This document shows positions 1-8,949 of a stretch of DNA of 64,000 nucleotides, piece by piece (the first letter of the stretch is position 1; each line of letters begins with the position of its first letter). This stretch comes from Cellulosimicrobium cellulans. Lineage in GTDB: Bacteria > Actinomycetota > Actinomycetes > Actinomycetales > Cellulomonadaceae. Below the pieces are notes generated by a model. That model had not been told where the DNA came from and ran no database searches. It was given only the letters and a program-made list of their open reading frames with translations. The translations under genes were made by a program, and so were the position numbers. The stretch covers positions 2,356,001 through 2,420,000 of the forward strand of contig NZ_JAFBCN010000001.1 of assembly GCF_016907755.1 (NCBI RefSeq), in the 5' to 3' direction.

Positions 1-1587
1 GGGTCCTTCGACATCGACCTGGACGCGGAGCTCGAGGCCGAGGGCGACGACGAGCTCATGGCTCGTCCGCCGGTCGTCACCGTCATGGGCCACGTCGACC
101 ACGGAAAGACCAAGCTCCTCGACGCGATCCGCCAGACGGACGTCGTCGCGGGCGAGGCCGGCGGCATCACCCAGCACATCGGTGCCTACCAGGTGCGCCA
201 CGAGCACGAGGGCAACGACCGCGCCATCACCTTCATCGACACCCCGGGTCACGAGGCGTTCACCGCCATGCGTGCTCGTGGTGCCCAGGTGACGGACATC
301 GCGATCCTCGTCGTGGCCGCGGACGACGGCGTGATGCCGCAGACCATCGAGGCGCTCAACCACGCCCAGGCGGCGAACGTCCCGATCGTCGTCGCGGTGA
401 ACAAGGTGGACAAGGAGGGGGCCAACCCCGCCAAGATCCGCCAGCAGCTCACCGAGTACAACCTGGTGGCCGAGGAGTACGGCGGCGACACCATGTTCGT
501 CGACGTGTCCGCCAAGCAGAACATGGGCATCGACGACCTCCTCGAGGCCGTCCTGCTCACGGCCGACGCCTCGCTCGACCTGCGCGCGAACCCGGACAAG
601 GACGCGCGCGGTGTCGCCATCGAGGCGAACCTGGACAAGGGCCGCGGCGCCGTCGCGACCGTCCTGGTCCAGTCCGGCACGCTGCGCGTCGGCGACGCGA
701 TCGTCGCCGGCACGGCCCACGGCCGCGTCCGCGCGATGTTCGACGAGCACGGCAACGCCGTGACCGAGGCAGGCCCCGCCCGTCCGGTCCTCGTGCTGGG
801 TCTCGCGTCCGTGCCGAGCGCGGGCGACACGTTCCTCGTGGCGCCCGACGAGCGCACGGCACGCCAGATCGCCGAGAAGCGCGAGGCCGCCGAGCGCGCC
901 GCCCTCCTGGCCAAGCGCCGCAAGCGCATCAGCCTCGAGGACTTCACGCAGGCGCTCCAGCAGGGCAAGGTCGAGACCCTCAACCTCGTCCTCAAGGGCG
1001 ACGTGTCGGGTGCCGTCGAGGCGCTCGAGGACGCGCTGCTCAAGATCGACGTGGGCGACGAGGTCGAGCTGCGCGTCATCCACCGCGGTGTCGGTGCGAT
1101 CACGCAGAACGACGTCAACCTCGCGACGGTCGACAACGCGATCATCATCGGCTTCAACGTGAAGTACGGCGAGCGCGTCGAGGACCTGGCCGAGCGCGAG
1201 GGCGTCGACGTCCGCTTCTACTCGATCATCTACCAGGCGATCGAGGACGTGGAGGCCGCGCTCAAGGGCATGCTCAAGCCGGAGTACGAGGAGGCCCAGC
1301 TGGGCACGGCGGAGATCCGCGAGATCTTCCGCTCCTCGAAGTTCGGCAACATCGCCGGTTCGATCGTCCGCTCGGGCGAGATCCGTCGCAACGCCAAGGC
1401 GCGCGTCCTGCGCGACGGCAAGGTCGTGGGGGACAACCTCACGGTCGAGTCGCTCAAGCGGTTCAAGGACGACGCCACCGAGGTCCGCGAGGGCTTCGAG
1501 TGCGGTATCGGACTGGGCTCGTTCAACGACCTCCAGGTCGGCGACACGATCGAGACGTTCGAGATGCGGGAGAAGCCGCGTTCCTGA
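1..1587 (+). CDS. infB: Translation initiation factor IF-2 (C-terminal part; 5' end outside window)
   Basis: IF-2 is the GTPase that brings initiator fMet-tRNA to the 30S subunit and promotes subunit joining. The reading frame is open from base 1, so the gene starts upstream; about 528 residues are visible. The G domain begins at once: the P-loop is GHVDHGKT, the G3 motif is DTPGHEAF and the G4 motif is NKVD. These are followed by the beta-barrel and the C-terminal C1/C2 regions that bind fMet-tRNA. The missing N-terminal part is the long, variable IF-2N and linker region. A long hairpin follows the stop codon, and rbfA lies 139 bases downstream. The methionine at 58 is internal, because the coding sequence and family alignment continue upstream of it. 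Confidence 0.97.
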   Translation, partial: GSFDIDLDAELEAEGDDELMARPPVVTVMGHVDHGKTKLLDAIRQTDVVAGEAGGITQHIGAYQVRHEHEGNDRAITFIDTPGHEAFTAMRARGAQVTDIAILVVAADDGVMPQTIEALNHAQAANVPIVVAVNKVDKEGANPAKIRQQLTEYNLVAEEYGGDTMFVDVSAKQNMGIDDLLEAVLLTADASLDLRANPDKDARGVAIEANLDKGRGAVATVLVQSGTLRVGDAIVAGTAHGRVRAMFDEHGNAVTEAGPARPVLVLGLASVPSAGDTFLVAPDERTARQIAEKREAAERAALLAKRRKRISLEDFTQALQQGKVETLNLVLKGDVSGAVEALEDALLKIDVGDEVELRVIHRGVGAITQNDVNLATVDNAIIIGFNVKYGERVEDLAEREGVDVRFYSIIYQAIEDVEAALKGMLKPEYEEAQLGTAEIREIFRSSKFGNIAGSIVRSGEIRRNAKARVLRDGKVVGDNLTVESLKRFKDDATEVREGFECGIGLGSFNDLQVGDTIETFEMREKPRS

Positions 1588-1596
1588 CGCTCGTCA

Positions 1597-1635
1597 CGCC
1601 CGGGGGCGGTCACGGTTCGTGGCCGCCCCCGGGCG
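1597..1635 (+). terminator. Long GC-rich hairpin after infB
   Basis: Arms CGCCCGGGGGCGG (1597-1609) and CCGCCCCCGGGCG (1623-1635) pair perfectly. The loop itself holds an inner CACG/CGTG stem. The sequence after it is only weakly T-rich (TTCGT), as is common for terminators in high-GC actinobacteria. It may end or attenuate transcription between infB and rbfA. Confidence 0.6.
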
Positions 1636-1676
1636 TTCGTCTCCCGTCCCGCCCGGCCGACGGGGACCGTTCGGCG

Positions 1677-1695
1677 TACGGTCGTCGGGACCGTA
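1677..1695. promoter_or_regulatory. Inverted repeat in the rbfA leader
   Basis: TACGGTC (1677-1683) and GACCGTA (1689-1695) form a 7-base inverted repeat with a 5-base spacer. It ends 31 bases before the rbfA start. It could be an operator or a leader stem-loop; nothing in the sequence decides between them. Confidence 0.25.
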
Positions 1696-1726
1696 GCCGG
1701 AACGCTCGGCACGAAAGGAAGAAGCC

Positions 1727-2170
1727 ATGGTCGACCACCCTCGGGCGAGGAAGCTCGCCGACCGCATCAAGGAGATCGTCGCGCAGATGCTCGACACGCG
1801 GATCAAGGACCCGCGCCTCGGGTTCGTCACGGTGACGGACGTCCGCGTCACCGGTGACCTGCAGAACGCGTCCGTGTTCTACACGGTGTACGGCACGGAC
1901 GAGGAGCGGGCCGGGACGGCCGCTGCGCTGGAGAGCGCGAAGGGCCTCATCCGGTCCGAGGTCGGCAAGCAGACGGGGATCCGCCTGACGCCGACGATCG
2001 AGTTCCACCTCGACTCCGTCCCCGAGACGGCGGCGCACCTCGACGCCGCGCTCGTCGAGGCGCGTCGTCGCGACGCCGAGCTCGCGGCCCTGCGCGAGGG
2101 CAAGGCCTTCGCCGGGGACGCGGACCCGTATCGCACGGCCGAGGAGGAGGGGGAGTCGGCCGAGCGCTGA
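1727..2170 (+). CDS. rbfA: 30S ribosome-binding factor A
   Basis: RbfA binds the pre-30S particle and helps mature the 5' end of 16S rRNA; it is a single KH-like domain protein. The 147-residue product begins with the family-typical [16 protein letters not shown] and contains [18 protein letters not shown] and the LRSEVGK-like [13 protein letters not shown] segment. The acidic C-terminal tail (EEEGESAER) is usual in actinobacteria. The ATG is preceded by AAAGGAAG at suitable spacing. Its place just after infB matches the conserved nusA-infB-rbfA-truB cluster, but here an efflux/TetR pair separates it from truB. Confidence 0.95.
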   Translation: MVDHPRARKLADRIKEIVAQMLDTRIKDPRLGFVTVTDVRVTGDLQNASVFYTVYGTDEERAGTAAALESAKGLIRSEVGKQTGIRLTPTIEFHLDSVPETAAHLDAALVEARRRDAELAALREGKAFAGDADPYRTAEEEGESAER

Positions 2171-2191
2171 CCTCCGACCCGCACCGCGCCG

Positions 2192-2232
2192 AGGGCCGGT
2201 GGCGACACGCGACGCGTGCCGCCACCGGCCCT
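2192..2232. terminator. Bidirectional hairpin between rbfA and the MFS gene
   Basis: AGGGCCGGTGGCG (2192-2204) pairs perfectly with CGCCACCGGCCCT (2220-2232), and an inner CACGCG/CGCGTG stem extends it. It lies between two converging genes and could stop transcription from both sides. Confidence 0.7.
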
Positions 2233-2284
2233 TCGGCCGTTCCCACGGGCGCACCGGGAGACGGAGGTCGCCCGGCGGGTGTGG

Positions 2285-3817
2285 TCAGCGGCCCGTCCCC
2301 CGGGGGAGGAAGAGCGCGGCCGCGGTGGCGAGCGCGAGCACGGCGGCTCCGACGGCGAGGGCCGGTACCAGCCCGGTCGCGAAGGCGGCCGGTGTCAGCG
2401 CCCCGCCCGCGGCGAGGAAGACGGCGGTCAGCACCGCGACCCCGAGCGCGACGCCGATCTCCCGCAGCGTCGCGTTGACGCTGCTCGCCGTCGCGTGGTC
2501 GGCGTCCGCGACCCCGGCGAGCACCGCCGTCGCGACGGGCGCGAAGGTGAGACCCATGCCGACGCCGGCGAGCACGAACGCCGGCACGAGCGCGCCGTAG
2601 ACGGTCGGGTCCGCGTCCACGAGGTACGCCATCCAGCCGAGCGCGACGGTCTGGAGGGCGAGGCCGGTGACGACGAGGGGACGAACGCCGACCCGGGACG
2701 CGAGCGCACCGGCGAGGGGCGCGACGACCATGGGCGCGGCCGTCCACGGCAGGGTCCGGACGCCCGCCTCGAGGGGGGAGTAGCCCTGGCCGACCTGGAG
2801 GAACTGCGTGAGCAGGAAGACCGCGCCGAACATCCCGACGGCGAACGCGAGGCTCGCGACGTTGGCCGCGCTGAAGCTCCGCGAGCGGAACAGGCGGAGC
2901 GGGACGAGCGGGTGCGCGGTGCGGGCCTCCCGGACGACGAAGAGGACCAGCAGGGCGGTCGCCGCGGCGAGGGTCGCGATCGTCGCCGCCGACCCCCACC
3001 CGCGCCGCTCGGCGTCGACGATGCCCCACACGGCGAGCAGGACGCCTCCGCCCGCGAGGAGCAGCCCCGGGACGTCGAACGGCTGCCGGCGCCCGAACGA
3101 CTCGCGCAGCGCCGCGAGGACGAGCGGCACGGCGACGACGGCGACCGGGACGTTGAGCCAGAAGATCGCCTGCCAGCTCAGGCCCTCGACGACGGCGCCG
3201 CCGACGAGCGGGCCGAGCGCGATGCCGAGGCCGGAGACGCCGCCCCAGACGCCGATCGCGAGCGCGCGCCGGGCAGCCGGGACCGCGCCGACGAGCAGCG
3301 TGAGCGACAACGGGAAGATCGCCGCGGCGCCGGCGCCCTGGACGGCCCGGGCCGCGACGAGCGCGCCGGGGGTGTCCGCGAGGGCTGCGGCCGCCGACGC
3401 GAGCGTGAAGAGCGCGATCCCGCCGACGAACACCCGGCGGCGACCGAGGCGGTCGCCGAGCGCGGCCGCGGGCAGCATGAGCGTCGCGAACGCCAACGTG
3501 TAGGCGTTGACGAACCACTGGAGCTGTTCGACGGTCGGCCGGAGCGCCTCCGAGATCACGGGGAGCGCGCCGGTGACGACGAGGTTGTCGAGCGTCGCCA
3601 TGAACATGGGCAGCGACGCCGCGACGAGCGCGAGGGCGACGGGGCGCGCACGCCGCGCCGTGGGCTCCGGGGAGGGGCGGGGCGCCCGTGCGGTGGGTGG
3701 CCGGCGCTCCGGCGCGTCCGCGACGGTCGTGCGCGCGGGGGGCGCGTCGTCGGGCAGGTCGTCGAGCAGCGCGTCGGTCGACGCGGTGGTCGACGGTTCG
3801 GTCGAGGGGAGTGTCAT
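2285..3817 (-). CDS. MFS drug:H+ antiporter, DHA2 (EmrB/QacA-like) family
   Basis: A 510-residue proton-driven exporter of the inner membrane with about 14 predicted membrane segments, the DHA2 layout. Visible marks are the first-helix motif MATLDNLVVTGALPVI, the loop 2-3 motif GDRLGRRRVF (motif A), and GLGIALGPLVGG (motif C, typical of drug:proton antiporters). About 58 Pro/Arg-rich residues precede the first membrane helix, which is longer than usual. The ATG at 3817 has GGAGGC upstream. It is divergent from the TetR gene at 3899, and an inverted repeat lies between them, so control by that repressor is likely. The substrate cannot be read from sequence. Confidence 0.88.
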   Translation of the reverse strand: MTLPSTEPSTTASTDALLDDLPDDAPPARTTVADAPERRPPTARAPRPSPEPTARRARPVALALVAASLPMFMATLDNLVVTGALPVISEALRPTVEQLQWFVNAYTLAFATLMLPAAALGDRLGRRRVFVGGIALFTLASAAAALADTPGALVAARAVQGAGAAAIFPLSLTLLVGAVPAARRALAIGVWGGVSGLGIALGPLVGGAVVEGLSWQAIFWLNVPVAVVAVPLVLAALRESFGRRQPFDVPGLLLAGGGVLLAVWGIVDAERRGWGSAATIATLAAATALLVLFVVREARTAHPLVPLRLFRSRSFSAANVASLAFAVGMFGAVFLLTQFLQVGQGYSPLEAGVRTLPWTAAPMVVAPLAGALASRVGVRPLVVTGLALQTVALGWMAYLVDADPTVYGALVPAFVLAGVGMGLTFAPVATAVLAGVADADHATASSVNATLREIGVALGVAVLTAVFLAAGGALTPAAFATGLVPALAVGAAVLALATAAALFLPRGTGR

Positions 3818-3851
3818 GGTCGTGCCTCCGAGGCGGGAGTAAGCATTGATT

Positions 3852-3879
3852 GATTACTACCTAGGTGACGCTAGTAATC
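3852..3879. promoter_or_regulatory. Candidate TetR operator in the MFS/TetR intergenic region
   Basis: GATTACTA (3852-3859) and TAGTAATC (3872-3879) are exact inverted repeats with a 12-base spacer, in the 81-base gap between the divergent efflux and regulator genes. The gap is unusually AT-rich for this genome. The site lies where a repressor could block both promoters. Operator function is inferred from position. Confidence 0.6.
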
Positions 3880-3885
3880 GACTGA

Positions 3886-3891
3886 TAACCT
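3886..3891 (+). promoter_or_regulatory. -10 element (TAACCT) for a leaderless TetR transcript
   Basis: TAACCT fits TANNNT and ends 7 bases before the ATG at 3899. There is no ribosome binding site, so the mRNA may start at or next to the start codon. Confidence 0.4.
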
Positions 3892-3898
3892 GTCAACC

Positions 3899-4489
3899 AT
3901 GAGTTCCGACGGACCGGCCCGGCGCATGACGCGCGACGAGCGCCGCGAGCAGATCCTCGACGCCGCCACCGCGGTGTTCGCCGAGGGCGGCTACGCGGGC
4001 ACCAGCACGGACCAGGTCGCGCGGGCCGCGAACGTGTCCCAGCCCTACGTGGTGCGGCTCTTCGGGACCAAGGAGGAGCTGTTCCGCGAGGTGTTCGACC
4101 GCGTCGCGGGCGAGATCGTCGCGCGGTTCGAGGCCGTCCCGCCCGGCCCGGACGCCAAGGCCGCCATGGGCGACGCGTACACGCGGCTCATCGCCGACCC
4201 GGACCAGCTCCGCGTCCTCATGCACGGGTTCGTGCTCGGTGCCGACCCGGTGCTCGGCACCCGGGCGCGCGCGGTGCTGGCGCAGGCGTTCGACCTCTAC
4301 CGCACGCGCGCCGGGGCGAGCGACGAGGAGGCGCGCGACTTCGTGGCGCGCGGGATGCTGCTCAACACGCTGTTCGCCGTCGAGGCCCCGTCCCACGCCG
4401 ACGACGACCCGGCGCTCGCGGTGCTCGTCCGGTGCACGGTCGACCCGACGGACCTCCCCGCCCGCGCGGCGACGGAGGGGACCCGATGA
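3899..4489 (+). CDS. TetR-family repressor, likely regulator of the adjacent MFS pump
   Basis: A 196-residue TetR-type regulator. The N-terminal helix-turn-helix spans about residues 15-60: RREQILDAATAVFAEGGYAG, then TSTDQVARAANVSQPYVVRL and FGTKEELFREV. The rest is the variable ligand-binding and dimer domain. It is divergent from the DHA2 exporter with an inverted repeat between them, the standard arrangement of a self-regulated efflux switch. Its stop codon overlaps the truB start (ATGA at 4486-4489), so truB translation may be coupled to that of the repressor. An alternative start is Met9. The inducing ligand is unknown. Confidence 0.9.
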   Translation: MSSDGPARRMTRDERREQILDAATAVFAEGGYAGTSTDQVARAANVSQPYVVRLFGTKEELFREVFDRVAGEIVARFEAVPPGPDAKAAMGDAYTRLIADPDQLRVLMHGFVLGADPVLGTRARAVLAQAFDLYRTRAGASDEEARDFVARGMLLNTLFAVEAPSHADDDPALAVLVRCTVDPTDLPARAATEGTR

Positions 4490-5475
4490 CCGCCGCACGC
4501 ACCGAGCGCTCGCGCGACCAGGCGCCCCGCCGCCCGACGGCGCCCGACGGCCTGGTCGTCGTCGACAAGCCGGGCGGCTGGACGAGCCACGACGTCGTGG
4601 GTCGCGGACGCCGGCTCGCCGGTACGCGCAAGGTCGGCCACGCCGGAACCCTCGACCCCATGGCGACGGGCGTGCTCGTGCTCGGGGTCGGCCGGGCGAC
4701 GAAGCTCCTCACGTACGTCGTCGGCGCGGACAAGGACTACGACGCGACGATCCGGCTCGGCGCGACCACGACGACCGACGACGCCGAGGGCGAGGTCGTC
4801 GCGTCCGCGGACGCGTCCGGTGTCGGGCGCGCCGACCTCGACCGCGCGATCGCCGACCTCACGGGCGAGATCCTCCAGGTGCCGAGCACGGTGAGCGCGA
4901 TCAAGGTCGACGGGAAGCGCGCCTACGCCCGCGCCCGCGCGGGCGAGGACGTCGCGCTCGCGGCGCGCCCCGTCGTCGTCTCCCGCTTCGAGGTCCTCGA
5001 CGTGCGCCCGGCGGTCCCCGGGGAGTCTTCGGGACTCCCCGCCGGCGCGCCCCCCGCGCTCGACGTGGACGTCGCCGTGACCGTGTCGTCGGGCACGTAC
5101 GTGCGGGCGCTCGCGCGCGACCTCGGCACGGCGCTCGGCGTGGGCGGGCACCTCACGGCACTGCGGCGCACGCGCGTCGGCGGGTACGGGCTCGACGTCG
5201 CCTCGACGCTCGAAGAGCTCGAGGCGCAGGCCGACCGCGACGGCGTGCTCGCGACGCTGCCGCTCGTCGAGGCCGCACGCGCGACGTTCCCGGTGCGCGA
5301 CCTCACGGCGCAGGAGGCCACGGCTCTGTCGTACGGGCAGTGGATCCCCGGGACGGGGACGCCGGGCACGACGGCGGCGATCTCCCCGGACGGCGAGCTC
5401 GTCGCCCTGGTCGAGGACACGCGCCGCGGCGGCGCCGACCTCGCGAGGCCGGTGCTCGTCCTGGCGCCCGCCTGA
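4486..5475 (+). CDS. truB: tRNA pseudouridine(55) synthase
   Basis: TruB makes pseudouridine 55 in the T-loop of nearly all elongator tRNAs. The product has 329 residues from ATG 4486. GLVVVDKPGGWTSHDVV opens the domain, and the catalytic aspartate is Asp57 in HAGTLDP. KDYDATIRLG and SGTYVRALARDLG are further family motifs, and a PUA-like segment lies at the C-terminus. I chose this ATG because GGAGGGG sits just upstream and it overlaps the TetR stop codon. An upstream ATG at 4432 would overlap the TetR gene by 58 bases and adds only low-complexity residues. ribF follows after 107 bases. Confidence 0.94.
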   Translation: MTAARTERSRDQAPRRPTAPDGLVVVDKPGGWTSHDVVGRGRRLAGTRKVGHAGTLDPMATGVLVLGVGRATKLLTYVVGADKDYDATIRLGATTTTDDAEGEVVASADASGVGRADLDRAIADLTGEILQVPSTVSAIKVDGKRAYARARAGEDVALAARPVVVSRFEVLDVRPAVPGESSGLPAGAPPALDVDVAVTVSSGTYVRALARDLGTALGVGGHLTALRRTRVGGYGLDVASTLEELEAQADRDGVLATLPLVEAARATFPVRDLTAQEATALSYGQWIPGTGTPGTTAAISPDGELVALVEDTRRGGADLARPVLVLAPA

Positions 5476-5582
5476 CGCCCTCGGTTCGGCGTCGGGGCCG
5501 GGGCGTGGCAGTCTTGTCCAGCGGCGCCGACGACTCCCTGCCGGCGCGCTCGACCCATCCCCCTCACCGGAGGAGTTCTCGC

Positions 5583-6617
5583 GTGCACCTGTGGACGGAC
5601 CTGAGCCAGGTTCCCCCGGGTTTCGGCCCGTCGGTCGTGACGATCGGCAACTTCGACGGCGTCCACCGCGGCCACGCCCAGGTGCTCGGGCGGATCGTCG
5701 ACCTCGCTCGCTCGCGCGACGCGCGGGCGGTCGCCGTGACGTTCCACCCGCACCCGGCGGTCGTGCACCGCCCCGAGAGCGCACCGGAGCTCATCACGGG
5801 CATCGCCGACCGGGTCGAGCTGCTCGCGGCGGCGGGCCTGGACGCGGTCCTGCTCGTGGAGTACACGCTCGAGTTCGCCCGCCAGACCCCGGAGGAGTTC
5901 GTGCGCACGTACCTCGTCGACGGGCTCCGGGTCGGGACGGTCGTCGTGGGGCACGACGTGCGCTTCGGCCGCGACAACGCGGGGACGATCCAGACCATGG
6001 TCGAGCTCGGGTCGCGGTTCGGCTTCGAGGTCGTGGCGATCGACGACGTCGGGCAGCACCAGGGCGTGCCCGTCACGGACGAGACCACGCCGGGCGACTC
6101 CCAGGTGCGCTGGTCCTCCACGGGCGTCCGGGCGCTGCTCGCGGCCGGCGACGTGCGCGAGGCGGCCCGCATCCTCGGCCGGTCGCACCGCGTGCGGGGC
6201 ACGGTCGTGCACGGCGACGCCCGGGGTCGTGAGCTCGGCTTCCCGACGGCGAACCTCGGCGCCATCAGCGGCATGGTCCCGGCCGACGGCGTGTACGCGG
6301 GGTGGCTGGAGCGGCCGCAGCTCGCGGGCGCCGACCCCGAGCACGCCGACGTCCGGCTCCCGGCCGCGATCTCGATCGGCACCAACCCGACGTTCGACGG
6401 CCTCGAGCGGCGCGTCGAGGCGTACGTCCTCGACCGCGCCGACCTCGACCTGTACGACGAGGACGTGGTCCTCGAGCTGGTCGAGCGGCTGCGCCCGACG
6501 CTGCGCTTCGACGGCATCGAGCCGCTCGTCGCGCAGATGCACGACGACGTCGCCCGCGCCCGCGAGATCCTCGACGGCGTGGACGGAGAGCCGGTCGCGA
6601 CGACGCCGGGGTCCTGA
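5583..6617 (+). CDS. ribF: Bifunctional riboflavin kinase / FAD synthetase
   Basis: RibF phosphorylates riboflavin to FMN and then adenylates it to FAD. The 344-residue protein has an N-terminal FAD synthetase (nucleotidyltransferase) domain with GNFDGVHRGH at residues 22-31 and TFHPHP, and a C-terminal riboflavin kinase domain with ELGFPTANL and the NPTFDG motif. The GTG start at 5583 has a strong GGAGGAG at 5569-5575. It follows truB as in many bacteria. No FMN riboswitch is evident in the 107-base leader. The usual downstream neighbour rpsO is displaced by almost 9 kb. Confidence 0.95.
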   Translation: MHLWTDLSQVPPGFGPSVVTIGNFDGVHRGHAQVLGRIVDLARSRDARAVAVTFHPHPAVVHRPESAPELITGIADRVELLAAAGLDAVLLVEYTLEFARQTPEEFVRTYLVDGLRVGTVVVGHDVRFGRDNAGTIQTMVELGSRFGFEVVAIDDVGQHQGVPVTDETTPGDSQVRWSSTGVRALLAAGDVREAARILGRSHRVRGTVVHGDARGRELGFPTANLGAISGMVPADGVYAGWLERPQLAGADPEHADVRLPAAISIGTNPTFDGLERRVEAYVLDRADLDLYDEDVVLELVERLRPTLRFDGIEPLVAQMHDDVARAREILDGVDGEPVATTPGS

Positions 6618-6619
6618 CC

Positions 6620-7324
6620 GTGGCGGCACCGGCACCGGCACCTGCTCCCGTGCTCGAGGCGCGCGCGCTCCGTGTCGGCTACGCCGACGTCGCCGTGTGC
6701 GCGCCGGTCGACCTCACCGTGCTCCCCGGCGAGCTGGTCGTCGTCATCGGCGCGAACGGCAGCGGGAAGTCGACGCTCCTGCGCACGGTGCTCGGCCTGC
6801 AGCCCCCGCTCGGCGGCGCGGTGCGGGCGTTCGGCCGCGCGGTCGACGAGCGCGAGCGAGGCTTCCGCGCGCGCGTCGCGGGCGTGCTCGACGACGACGC
6901 GTTCTTCCCCGCGCTCACGGTGCGCGAGCACCTCGTCCTCGTCGCGCGCGGGCACGGCGTGGTCGGCGCGGGGGCGGCCGTGGACGCGCTCCTGGACCGG
7001 TTCGGGATCGTGGAGCAGGCGGCGTCGTTGCCGACGGCGCTCTCGTCGGGCCAGCGGCGCCGCTTCCTCCTCGCGTCGGGCCTCGTCCGGCCGCGCGAGC
7101 TGCTGGTGCTCGACGAGCCCGAGCAGCGCCTCGACCCCGGGATGCGCGAGCGGCTCGCGGGCCTGCTCGTGGACGACGCGCGCAGCGGCGTCGCGGTCGT
7201 CCTCGCTACGCACGACCCCGACCTCGTCGCGCGGACCGGCGCGCGCGGCCTCCTGGTCGGCGACGACGCGTGCGTCGCGCTCGACCCGGCGGACACCCAC
7301 GACGCGCTCCTGGCGGTGCGCTGA
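6620..7324 (+). CDS. ABC transporter ATP-binding protein
   Basis: A 234-residue ABC ATPase. Walker A is GANGSGKS, the signature region is the divergent ALSSGQRRR, Walker B is ELLVLDEPEQ and the switch histidine is in ATHDPDL. The GTG at 6620 lies two bases after the ribF stop codon, which suggests co-transcription. The following gene encodes a large membrane protein that is probably its transmembrane partner. The glutamine of the Q-loop is not obvious: VAGVLDDDAFFPALTV occupies that region with Asp residues. Transport direction and substrate are unknown; the short, single-domain form without a binding protein nearby suggests an exporter. Confidence 0.85.
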   Translation: MAAPAPAPAPVLEARALRVGYADVAVCAPVDLTVLPGELVVVIGANGSGKSTLLRTVLGLQPPLGGAVRAFGRAVDERERGFRARVAGVLDDDAFFPALTVREHLVLVARGHGVVGAGAAVDALLDRFGIVEQAASLPTALSSGQRRRFLLASGLVRPRELLVLDEPEQRLDPGMRERLAGLLVDDARSGVAVVLATHDPDLVARTGARGLLVGDDACVALDPADTHDALLAVR

Positions 7325-7371
7325 CGGTGGTGGACGCGCACCCCGCCGGACCTCCTAGGGAGACGCACCCC

Positions 7372-8922
7372 GTGGGCCCGGGTGCCGTCGGCCCGGCCCG
7401 CGCCCTGCGCACGGATCCCGACGAGCTGCTCAGCGGACGCGAGCTGCGCCGCCTCACGGCGCGCGCCGCGGCGGCGCGTGCGGACGCGGGCCCGGGGGAG
7501 ATCGTCGTCGACGTCGCCTACGCGGTGGTGTCGGTCGCGCTCGCGACCGGCTGGGTGATCGGGCTCGCCTCGATGCTGCGTTCGACGCTCGATCCCGGCT
7601 CGTCGACCGGGACGGCGGTGCTCGGGCCGGGCGCGATCCAGACGCTCGGGACCGCCGCGCTGCTCGCGCTCCTCACCGGCACGGCCGTGCGCCTCGGCCC
7701 CGTGGGCGCGGGCAGCGGGGGCGTGCGCTGGTGGGTGCCCACCCCGGCGGACCGGCGCGGGCTCGTGTCGCCGTCGTTCGTCCGGGCGGTGCTCCTGGGC
7801 GGCGTGCTGGGCTCCGTCGGGACGCTCGCCGTGTCGGTCGCCGCCGGGCTCGACGCCGGTCCCGCGCTCCGCGCGGCGCTGACGGGTGGTGCGCTCGGGC
7901 TCCTGCTCGTGTCCGTCGCCGGCCTCGTCCAGCCGTCCGCGCGCGCGGCAGGCGCCCTGGCCCGGGCGAGCGACGTCGCCGTCGCGGCCGTCCCGGTCGC
8001 GGGCCTCGTGCTCGTCGTCGCGGGACGCCCGGGGCTGCCTGCGCTCGCCGCACCGCCCGTCGTCGCGCTCGGCCTCCTCGCCGCCGGGGCCGTGCTCGTG
8101 CTGCGCTGGTGGCGCGGTCTGGAGTCGCTCGGCGCGACCGTCCTGCGCGCGCAGAGCTCGGTCGCGGACCAGGTGGGCGGAGCCGTGCTCTCGTTCGACA
8201 CCCGTGACCTCGGCCGCGCCCTGCGTCGTGCCGGGGCGGCCCGCGTACGTGTCCGGCGCCCGCACCGGTTCGCCGCCGTGCGCGGCGCCTTCGCCGCGGT
8301 GGTGGCGGCCGACCTCGTGCTCCTCGGCCGCAGCCCGTCCGCCCTCGCGCAGCTTGTCGGTCTCGGCGCGCTGACGGTCGTCGCCCAGCAGGTCCCCGGA
8401 CTCGGCTCGGGGTTCAGCCTCTTCGCGGTGCTGGTCGTGGCGGGCCTCGGGGCGGCCGTGCTCGGCGCCGAGGGTGCGCGTACCGCGGAGATGGCGCCCG
8501 TCGTCGACGCCCTCGTGCCGCTCGCCGCGCGCTGGACCCGGCTCGCGCGCACCCTCGTCCCCGTCCTCACGGCCGCCGTGTGCCTCCTCGCGGGGTCGGT
8601 TCCGCTGGTGGTCGCGACGGGGGACCTGCGCTGGGTCGCGCTCGGCGCGCTCACGGCGGTGGTCCAGGGCGCCGCCGCCGTGCGGAGCGCCTACCGCGAA
8701 CCGCCGAACTGGGGCGGCCCGCTGCTCGCGACACCCGCGGGAGGGGTGCCCACGGGCGCCGCCGCGGTGCTGCGCAAGGGGCCGGACGTCGCGGTCCTCG
8801 GCGCCGTGCCCCTCGGGGTGGCTCTCCTCGTGGGTGTCCCCGGCTGGGGCGCGGTCGTCGCCCAGGCGGTCGCGGCGGTGCTGGCGCTCGCGGTCGCGAC
8901 GCACGTGCGCGCGGCGCGCTGA
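7372..8922 (+). CDS. Polytopic membrane protein, probable partner of the preceding ABC ATPase (DUF6297-like)
   Basis: A 516-residue Ala/Leu/Val-rich membrane protein with roughly ten or more hydrophobic segments and the conserved-looking motifs VRWWVPTPADRRGL and EPPNWGGPLLATP. It resembles the actinobacterial DUF6297 proteins encoded next to ABC ATPases, but I name that family from memory and with limited confidence. The GTG at 7372 is chosen because AGGGAG (7357-7362) lies 9 bases upstream; in-frame GTGs at 7327 and 7330 would start nearer the ATPase stop codon but have no clear ribosome binding site. It converges with the ABC ATPase gene at 8950. Confidence 0.7.
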   Translation: MGPGAVGPARALRTDPDELLSGRELRRLTARAAAARADAGPGEIVVDVAYAVVSVALATGWVIGLASMLRSTLDPGSSTGTAVLGPGAIQTLGTAALLALLTGTAVRLGPVGAGSGGVRWWVPTPADRRGLVSPSFVRAVLLGGVLGSVGTLAVSVAAGLDAGPALRAALTGGALGLLLVSVAGLVQPSARAAGALARASDVAVAAVPVAGLVLVVAGRPGLPALAAPPVVALGLLAAGAVLVLRWWRGLESLGATVLRAQSSVADQVGGAVLSFDTRDLGRALRRAGAARVRVRRPHRFAAVRGAFAAVVAADLVLLGRSPSALAQLVGLGALTVVAQQVPGLGSGFSLFAVLVVAGLGAAVLGAEGARTAEMAPVVDALVPLAARWTRLARTLVPVLTAAVCLLAGSVPLVVATGDLRWVALGALTAVVQGAAAVRSAYREPPNWGGPLLATPAGGVPTGAAAVLRKGPDVAVLGAVPLGVALLVGVPGWGAVVAQAVAAVLALAVATHVRAAR

Positions 8923-8949
8923 CCTCGACCTGCGCCGCCGGGCGGGTCG

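Noticed and set aside
249-1157. Long minus-strand open frame antisense to infB
   Set aside because: Ser/Arg/Thr-rich with no domain, fully antisense to a conserved essential gene; a GC artefact.
5476-5582. FMN riboswitch upstream of ribF
   Set aside because: The 107-base gap is too short and shows none of the conserved RFN-element sequences.
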